Assembly (NCBI GenBank): GCA_914767715.1
Contig: OU612071.1
Span: forward strand, 6,989,493-7,053,492
Reading direction: 5' to 3'
Length of the DNA stretch: 64,000 nucleotides
Source: Membranipora membranacea
Lineage: Eukaryota > Bryozoa > Gymnolaemata > Cheilostomatida > Membraniporidae
Shown here: in pieces, positions 58,681 through 64,000 of the stretch
Position numbering within the stretch: position 1 is the first letter of the stretch
Layout of the letters: the number at the start of each line of letters is the position of its first letter
The notes under the pieces: model-generated
Told to the model about the DNA's origin: nothing
Database searches by the model: none
What the model saw: only the letters and a program-made list of their open reading frames with translations
Program-made: the position numbers and the translations under genes

Positions 58681-58904
58681 CTATAATATAAAAAAATTAA
58701 AAAAGATTAAAAAAGAATTTCAAAACAAAAGTAAAAAAATAAAAATGAAAAAAACAAAGATCATTGTATGTGAAAACATTTAAAACAAACTTACGATTAA
58801 TATTTGAAGGAAGATCAAATCTGCTAAAGAAGAGTGGTGGCTTCTTGTGAGCTTAGTGAATTCAAACTAAACTGGAAGAATGTGTTGGCTATTCCAGCGC
58901 TGAG

Positions 58905-58912
58905 CTTTTATA
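58905..58912 (-). promoter_or_regulatory. TATA box of the intron-rich gene
   Basis: TATAAAAG on the minus strand, about 30 bases before the start of a leader exon that ends at a good donor (TTAATC|gtaagt, 58795/58794). Spacing fits a TATA-dependent Pol II promoter. Confidence 0.65.
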
Positions 58913-59067
58913 CCTTGGTTTCCAGCCTAAAATCTACACAGCTTAGAGGTGTCTTAGAGGGAGGGTTACTTTTCTGTTGCATGAAAAAATATTAATGTTT
59001 GCCTGTAGCTCCAATGATTACTGTGTTCAACAACCCATGACTAAGATATTTCTGTGTTCTGAGATAA

Positions 59068-59073
59068 TTTATT
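59068..59073 (-). terminator. Polyadenylation signal after the packaging ATPase
   Basis: AATAAA on the minus strand 82 bases beyond the ATPase stop. Confidence 0.5.
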
Positions 59074-59154
59074 GACTACCACTTAGACTTTGAAAAATTA
59101 ATTGATGAGTGCTGTTTAACCCTTGTGGAAACATCAGTTCTTTAGAAAAAAATA

Positions 59155-60568
59155 TCACTTTGTTAAATAGACAACGCTTGGATTTTCAAAAATCTTAGCT
59201 CGCACACGAGCTTTTTCATCACAACCCGGGGAGCAATTCAAAAACAGATAACCATAACGATCTTTCACTGCATCCAAATAAGCTTCTATCACAAGTTTTT
59301 CCTTACCCATTTGTCTGCCAATTGTTTTGATTACTGAAATGTCTCTCACAGATTTCATCAACCAGAAATGGTGTGAGTTCAAACTAATCGTACGAAAAAA
59401 TGGTCCTTTACAAAATAGATTTTGTGTCAGTGTGATTATACTATAATTATAATGATGACTAAATTTTGTATAAAAGTCAGCAATATCCTTAGAGCTGGAG
59501 ACTTCCTCCATTAAATCATCAATGACTAGAAGTCTATGCTGTCGATCTTTAGGTAATGATTCCATTGTTGCTAGCCCTTCTATAAATTTTATTGGCACCG
59601 AGGCATCATAAGAGTTGTAAAGTGGTTGGTAGATTGAGTAACAGATAATTATTTCCACAGGCGGTGGAACAAAGATTTTGTCAGCATTGGAAATAATCTC
59701 CCTTAGTAGGGTAGATTTACCACTTGATGTTGGCCCTAGAAACAGACAGCATAAACAGTCAGCAGGTCAGAGATTGTGACTAAAATTCTCTCATCTACAC
59801 ACATACATCGAATATTGCTCATCATTTCACTATGACCTCTTAAGTGTTTGTTTCAAGTTTGCAGCCACAGATGATTAATTACTGTTATGCGAGCTAATCA
59901 TCACATGATAACTGTACCTCCAAGTACTGGAAGTGATGAAAATTAAGGGAAGGATTTTGGTAATGAAATGCTCATTAAATTTCTCCACACACAGATGTAA
60001 TTACTGTTATGCAAGCTAACCATCACATGATAACTGCACCTCCAAGTACTGGAAGTGTTGAAAATTAAGGGAAGGATTTTGGTGATGAAATGCTCATTAA
60101 ATTTCTGCAGACACAGATGTAATTACTGTTATGCAAGCTAACCATCACATGATAACTGTACCTCCAAGTACTGGGTGTGTTGAAAATTAAGGGAAGGATT
60201 GCGGTAATGAAATGCTCAATAAATTTCATATTTTATGAGAGTTTTTACCCGCAAAAGTTCCGATAATATGGAGTTTTTACCCGCAAAAGTTCCGCTTCTG
60301 GTCTAATTTTGAACGCATTAAGGAGATTAGTTAGTCATTCAGCACCACCCTTTGACGTCAATTACAAATAGCCTTGGTTGATTGCTCGGCAAATTCGCTG
60401 TCATAAATCCCAACATGAAGTTTCATGAAGGCTCACCTCCGCTATGGATATGAGGCACATATAACCATGCTTAAGGTCAAAAAACAACTAGATAAAATTC
60501 TTACCTGAGATTATAGATGTGAACGGTGCCTCAAGTTGAAATTCTGTCGTCTTAAGATTTGAAGCCAT
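59155..60568 (-). CDS. ATPase: Packaging ATPase (FtsK/HerA, A32-like), two exons
   Basis: Motor that pumps DNA into capsids. Exon 1 is 60568-60505 (21 codons plus one base), exon 2 is 59735-59155; the 769-base intron has GTAAGA and CTAG ends. The spliced product is 214 residues. The Walker A motif (GPTSSGKST) starts at the codon split by the intron, so neither exon alone carries it with its leading strand. Walker B is RLLVIDDLMEE, and LTQNLF and MKSVRD are family-typical sensor-region segments. The start ATG follows the preceding stop by one base (TAG-T-ATG). Length fits Polinton ATPases. The intron holds three tandem 121-bp repeats. Confidence 0.92.
59865..60228. repeat. Three tandem copies of a 121-bp unit in the ATPase intron
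   Basis: AATTACTGTTATGC recurs at about 59877, 59999 and 60120, each followed by AAGCTAACCATCACATGATA, CCTCCAAGTACTGG and AAAATTAAGGGAAGGATT in the same order. Copies differ by a few percent. Confidence 0.9.
60239..60294. repeat. Direct duplication GAGTTTTTACCCGCAAAAGT..
   Basis: A 24-base string occurs twice, at 60239-60262 and 60271-60294, period 32. It lies inside the ATPase intron just beyond the 121-bp repeats. Confidence 0.85.
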
Positions 60569-60569
60569 A

Positions 60570-60770
60570 CTAGAGTGTAGAGTTTGTTGACTTTGTAGTG
60601 GATTCAAAGTTTTCACCGAGGAGTTTTATGATAGAATGAAGCTCTCCTTTCTCTTGTTGAAAAAACGCTGCACACAGCGAACATATGGTGGCTATGGTAA
60701 TCAGGATAATTGTGAGAAGTGCACGGTATTGTGATAAAAACTGTCTGGTTGTGATATCAGACACAGGCAT
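60570..60770 (-). CDS. Small single-pass membrane protein
   Basis: 66 residues from ATG 60770. One hydrophobic segment (about 18-38, LLTIILITIATICSLCAAFF) follows a short polar N-terminus; the C-terminus is charged then Ser/Thr-rich. Not recognised. It sits six bases after the 112-residue gene and one base before the ATPase start in the minus-strand block. A virion-membrane or entry-associated role is only inference. Confidence 0.6.
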   Translation of the reverse strand: MPVSDITTRQFLSQYRALLTIILITIATICSLCAAFFQQEKGELHSIIKLLGENFESTTKSTNSTL

Positions 60771-60776
60771 AGTAAA

Positions 60777-61115
60777 CTAACGTAAATGAGGGGGTAATGT
60801 CACAGTATAGGGTGCGTCTGGTAACAGTACCACGATCTGACTGAACAAAGTCTCTTTCTTTGCCTTTATTAAATATCTTGTCACAGGTCTATGAAGTCCT
60901 GATGGAATCATCTGCATTGCGATTTCATACCAAATATCAAAATGGTGACGTAATTTGTCAGTGTGCAAAAGATACATGTATTGATTTATAAGTTGACAGT
61001 CATGATGAGAGAAGTCTGTATAGCCTTTAGAATTACAGCCTTGACAATTTTTGCTGACCTGAAGGGAGATTAATTCCCACAAAGTAGCAGCCATAGATGC
61101 ATCTGTTTTATCCAT
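60777..61115 (-). CDS. Small Cys/His-motif Polinton protein
   Basis: 112 residues. C24-x2-C27 and H37/H38-x-C40 (NCQGC..HHDC) form a possible zinc site close in spacing to that of the intron-rich gene at 58680. The following region (YLLHTDKLRHHFDIWYEI) is helical. Its ATG lies inside the 3' end of the preceding gene (8-base overlap). Similar Cys/His proteins occur in other Polintons; function unknown. Confidence 0.6.
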   Translation of the reverse strand: MDKTDASMAATLWELISLQVSKNCQGCNSKGYTDFSHHDCQLINQYMYLLHTDKLRHHFDIWYEIAMQMIPSGLHRPVTRYLIKAKKETLFSQIVVLLPDAPYTVTLPPHLR

Positions 61116-61638
61116 TATGTTGTAGCCATAGACTGATTATGCTAAATAACAGCAAAGTAACCAATACATAAAGTATCTGCAGTGTCACTGTCTGAAATCT
61201 CATGCGAACGATAGCTTTATTTAAAGTTCTGCAAAAACTGTTTATTGATTGGGTGGTTATTATACTCCTCACTTCATTTTTGCCCAATGACAAAAATACC
61301 TTTTGTAGAATAGTCAATAATGTGATAGAATGAAACAGCAACTTCTTGCTGTTTGTGGAAGAAGATAAGATTTCTTCACAGAGGGAGGCATAGGTCTGTG
61401 AAGTTTGGCTGGCAGATAAGATTTTTCTTGATATCAATTCAATATCATTTACATACAATTCTTCCACATTTTGTTGAATCATGTACAGCGTGCTGGATTT
61501 GTCATCCATCAATGTCACAGATAGAGGATAACATTTCCCTGCAAGATTGCTTAGCAAATATTGCCTTGCATTGATGGGTGAACTCAGATGTTTCAACAGG
61601 TTAATATAATCACTTGTCTCTTCTAACCGTTCCATCAT
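61108..61638 (-). CDS. Late-type protein with C-terminal membrane segment
   Basis: 176 residues from ATG 61638; the frame extends to 61656 only through a GTG, and an acceptor-like TTTCCTAG just upstream suggests either a direct start here or a spliced leader. Mostly helical and polar. The C-terminus (about 150-172 of this start, LQILYVLVTLLLFSIISLWL) is a clear transmembrane anchor. No homology recognised. First gene of the minus-strand block that ends with the ATPase. Confidence 0.6.
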   Translation of the reverse strand: MMERLEETSDYINLLKHLSSPINARQYLLSNLAGKCYPLSVTLMDDKSSTLYMIQQNVEELYVNDIELISRKILSASQTSQTYASLCEEILSSSTNSKKLLFHSITLLTILQKVFLSLGKNEVRSIITTQSINSFCRTLNKAIVRMRFQTVTLQILYVLVTLLLFSIISLWLQHNG

Positions 61639-61681
61639 AGGTTGCCTAGGAAACACTAATATGAATAGGTATCTTCCGAGT

Positions 61682-61690
61682 AATATATAA
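61682..61690 (-). promoter_or_regulatory. TATA-like element before the minus-strand late block
   Basis: TTATATATT on the minus strand, about 45 bases before ATG 61638. This region (61657-61824) separates the leftward block from the rightward gene at 61825, so it is probably a divergent promoter region. A (CA)n tract lies at 61749-61760. Confidence 0.45.
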
Positions 61691-61824
61691 CCACTTGGTT
61701 CACTGGTATTTAAGTGCTTGCCTGCTTACCAAATTCACTCACGGACGCACACACACACACAGACGGACTTACACACTACCAAAGTGACTATTTGTTTGAT
61801 CTATTATAGGACACTTTTATCACT

Positions 61825-62437
61825 ATGGAACATGTGAGTATACACATGTACTTTGCTTTATTTTTCCTACTATAATTATAATATTTTTTATGTTTCAATT
61901 TTTTTACCTTTGTTGTATATGACTTGACAAATTGCTTATGTGAATTTCCATTGCTCAGAATACTATGTTGGCTTGGTAACTAGTCATGGGTTTTTTGTTG
62001 CAGACTCGTTCCTGTACAGAATGCGCCAAAGAAATGTTTCCTAATGGTGAGGAGCTGTGCCTCACGAGACAGACGGCAAAGACAGATGAATTAAAAGAAA
62101 TATTTGCTGCTGAAAGTTTTCACTGTCCGACATGTGAGAGTAGAGTGCCAATAATGGATGCCAAACGTAAGTACATACATTCAGTACACTAACCATCGAT
62201 GTTTTCTGAAGGTAGTGATACTTTCATTACATTCCTGAAGGCAATTGTCATTAATACGTGAACTCAAACTTCTGTGTTGTAGATGTAAAGAGGTTGCAAC
62301 ATCGATTCAAAATTATGAGATCGGATCTGGTGCGTAAAACAAGAGCGACACTCAGGGAATTGGCAGCAGCAGAGGCAGAGTTAGATAGAAATATGAGACA
62401 AAAACTACGACGAATGGCAATTAAAGACAGTCTGTAA
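61825..62437 (+). CDS. Three-exon small zinc-motif protein
   Basis: Exons 61825-61833 (only nine coding bases, ATG GAA CAT, donor GTGAGT), 62004-62166 and 62283-62437; junction phases 0 and 1 agree and the product is 108 residues. C7-x2-C10 (SCTEC) and C44-x2-C47 (HCPTC) form a probable zinc ribbon, with H58 and H64 following. The C-terminal third is a Lys/Arg/Glu-rich helix (LRELAAAEAELDRNM). The pattern FHCPTCESRV slightly recalls the zinc-ribbon start of CoiA-like nucleases, a weak resemblance. The only clear rightward gene of the right half; an early regulatory role is inference. Confidence 0.7.
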
Positions 62438-62455
62438 TCTTTAATTGATAACTAA

Positions 62456-62722
62456 TCATTTTTTCTTCTTTTTTTTGTTAATTTTTTTTATCTGTTTTTC
62501 TACTTTTTTGTTGTTTTTATCCAGGGCAGCGTAATTTGCGTTGGAATGGTGGGTGTCAAAGTTATGTTCATCAGCTTTATGCTCATCAAAGTCATAGCAT
62601 GAGTCTGGCGTTGTTACCCTGCTACCTACGGGAGCACTCACAAATTGCGTTGCCAATTTTGTCAGATCAGGAATGCTTGCACCTGCTACCAGTAACATGT
62701 AAACTAGTACAATCTGTTCCAT
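62456..62722 (-). CDS. Possible small secreted or membrane protein
   Basis: 88 codons from ATG 62722. The N-terminus (about 1-18, QIVLVYMLLVAGAS) resembles a signal peptide or anchor; the middle is Asp/His-rich (DEHKADEHNFDTHH) and the end is a Lys run that comes from a T-rich tract. No homologue recognised. It is convergent with the gene ending at 62437 and does not overlap it. The composition might be chance. Confidence 0.35.
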   Translation of the reverse strand: MEQIVLVYMLLVAGASIPDLTKLATQFVSAPVGSRVTTPDSCYDFDEHKADEHNFDTHHSNANYAALDKNNKKVEKQIKKINKKKKKK

Positions 62723-63099
62723 GGGCTATGTCAGATGCCTAATCTGTCAACTTTGCATTCATTTATTCCCGTGTTATTTTATGTGATTTTATGCATGTAT
62801 CTCATTTCAAAACCTTGTCTTTGCCGCATTGTCCTCAGATTTTTATTGAAATTGTTTTAACACTTCAATGAACATATATATACAGCTGCTCATTTTGTAT
62901 ATCAATTTATCATTCTACCCTGTACCAATGAACATTTATCCTCACAAACAAACTGACACTCAATTCATTAATATTTACAACAACACTAGCTAACAGTGAA
63001 TGTGATCAATCACATTACCCACACAAGCATCTCATTTATCATGAATAAATATACATAAAAAGAATTACATAAACAAACTTCCATCCTCACCATACAAAA
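62723..63099. other. Non-coding AT-rich right end of the Polinton
   Basis: About 380 bases between the last ORF and the right TIR, without a recognisable gene or repeat. Confidence 0.5.
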
Positions 63100-63229
63100 T
63101 GATAGAGTAGAAATTGACAACTCCCATACAATATGAGTAGTCGTTCCACCAGGAACGTTACAAAAGGGATCGAGTCGCTCATTCGTTTCAATGGGTTCGG
63201 GCTAACGACCTGCTCCCACTTTTACTACT
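63100..63229 (-). repeat. Right terminal inverted repeat, 130 bp
   Basis: Inverse of 45521-45650 with one substitution. It ends ..TTTTACTACT. Confidence 0.97.
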
Positions 63230-63235
63230 GATGGC
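63230..63235. repeat. Right target site duplication GATGGC
   Basis: Identical to 45515-45520. The empty site would read CTGGTCT-GATGGC-TGAGTATC. Confidence 0.95.
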
Positions 63236-63399
63236 TGAGTATCTTAAGTAAGGAGGGGCATATTTCAGTTGGCAACATTATAGGTCACCGATTCTTAAAA
63301 ACATAAAATACCTAGGACAGTGATGGGACGTGACATGTGTCAGTAGAATGTAAAATGTGATAGATAAAAACGCATTCAACGCGCAAGTATGGTGCCTCA

Positions 63400-63960
63400 T
63401 AACTTTTCTTAAAATTTAGCTTTTTATTAAAAGTTTTACCTAGATATATGATGATTCTACCTGCTCAACTACAGTTTTATGAACAACCACATGATCGCAA
63501 TCATGGTTGTCTCGCAGATTGGTAAATATGACTTCTGTAGTTTTAGAAACATTGAGTAGTGAGTCTTGAATCGGTTGATGAGTTTTCCTGCTGCACCATG
63601 TGTGCAGATGGTATTTAAGGGTGACACAGCTCTAGCAGGATGATTATCATTTATGCATATTTCAGGATGTTAATGTTTCCCATTGAAGGTACTGTAATAT
63701 CTTGTACATGTATTGAGAATAGGAGAGGACTCCAAACACATCATTGTGCTGAACCGATGGAGAAGGTTTTAACCTTAGATGCGTTCTCCTTTCTTATGAC
63801 TCACTGCTTACAGTCTACGGTCAAGGGTGTCCTATGTCAAACATTTTGTCAGTATTAACTTGGTGGAGCTTGTGCAAAGGTCTCAGAAAGTACCAATTTG
63901 AGGGCTGTTGGCCAATATTCTTTGGCTGTTTTATCAGGGTTTTATTTAGGATAGGCTTTG
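63400..63960 (-). pseudogene. Decayed LINE reverse transcriptase fragment
   Basis: Minus-strand reading across frames gives pieces of a non-LTR reverse transcriptase in the right order: VWSPLLFSIHVQDIT (the SPLLF motif), NINILKYA then a stop where the catalytic Asp-Asp should be, KTTEVIFTNLRDNH, and VVVHKTVVEQVES. Several stops and shifts interrupt it. A CR1/L2/RTE-type element is likely; too decayed to place. Confidence 0.6.
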
Positions 63961-64000
63961 TTTACAGCATTCTCCATCTGAGATGTAGTTATTGAATAGA

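Larger units (their letters stand above)
45521..63229. mobile_element. Complete Polinton/Maverick (adintovirus-like) element, 17,709 bp
   Basis: The element is bounded by 130-bp terminal inverted repeats starting AGTAGTAAAAGTGGG and by the 6-bp duplication GATGGC. Both AG termini and 6-bp duplications are typical of Polintons. It encodes the full diagnostic set: retroviral-type integrase, protein-primed family B DNA polymerase, FtsK/HerA-type packaging ATPase, adenain-like protease, and major and minor capsid proteins, plus about eight accessory genes. No stop or frameshift was seen in any core gene, and the TIRs differ at a single site, so insertion is recent on an evolutionary scale. Polintons are considered integrated virus-like elements (MELD/adintoviruses when virion-forming). 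Genes left of 51 kb read rightward, and most genes right of it read leftward. Confidence 0.97.

Noticed and set aside
59156-59658. A truncated ATPase starting at 59658
   Set aside because: That start is a GTG codon inside the gene; splicing to 60505-60568 restores Walker A and an ATG.

Overview
This window is animal (metazoan) nuclear DNA. It is AT-rich, its genes are split by GT-AG introns, it carries tRNA-derived SINE pieces and many foldback and inverted-repeat elements, and it has a 200-N assembly gap. The gene content (a G2E3-like HECT ligase, a RING/B-box/propeller TRIM-like gene, KRBA2-type integrase debris) suits a marine invertebrate, perhaps an echinoderm, hemichordate or cephalochordate. 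That placement is inference only.

Layout. 1-2.7 kb: two decayed or partial integrase-type genes on either side of the gap. 3.4-18.1 kb, minus strand: a host gene of at least ten exons encoding a protein that ends in a HECT-type E3 ligase domain, with reading phase conserved at nearly every junction. 18.1-36.7 kb: no convincing host gene, but a dense set of non-autonomous elements: long inverted repeats, near-perfect palindromes, a 2.0 kb TTAA-flanked element, a degenerate minisatellite, tRNA-like SINE heads and a ~347 bp tandem array. 36.8-44.3 kb, plus strand: a TRIM-like gene (RING, B-boxes, coiled coil, beta-propeller) with a one-base frameshift in the B-box exon and several stops in its last exon, so probably a pseudogene.

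45,521-63,229: a complete, apparently young Polinton/Maverick (adintovirus-like) element of 17,709 bp. It has 130-bp terminal inverted repeats differing at one position and a 6-bp target duplication (GATGGC). The left half is a tightly packed plus-strand block: small basic protein, unknown protein, retroviral-type integrase with chromodomain, single-jelly-roll minor capsid (penton), pVI/pX-like basic protein, double-jelly-roll major capsid, and adenain-like maturation protease. Neighbouring genes touch or share ATGA. Convergent to it is a 1,413-residue protein-primed DNA polymerase B with zinc fingers, an OTU-like domain and a Vsr-like nuclease insertion. The right half is mainly minus strand: a gene with ten exons (one non-coding) encoding a 441-residue Cys/His-motif nuclear-type protein, a spliced FtsK/HerA-type packaging ATPase whose Walker A motif lies at the splice junction, and three small late-type genes. 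A three-exon plus-strand zinc-motif gene and a small putative membrane or secreted ORF lie near the right end.

Together the element encodes integration (integrase plus TIRs), protein-primed replication (PolB), and what looks like a full virion morphogenesis set (major and minor capsid, protease, ATPase, pVI/pX-like peptides). It should be read as an integrated virus-like element with intact core genes. Beyond it (63.4-64.0 kb) lies a decayed LINE reverse transcriptase fragment.
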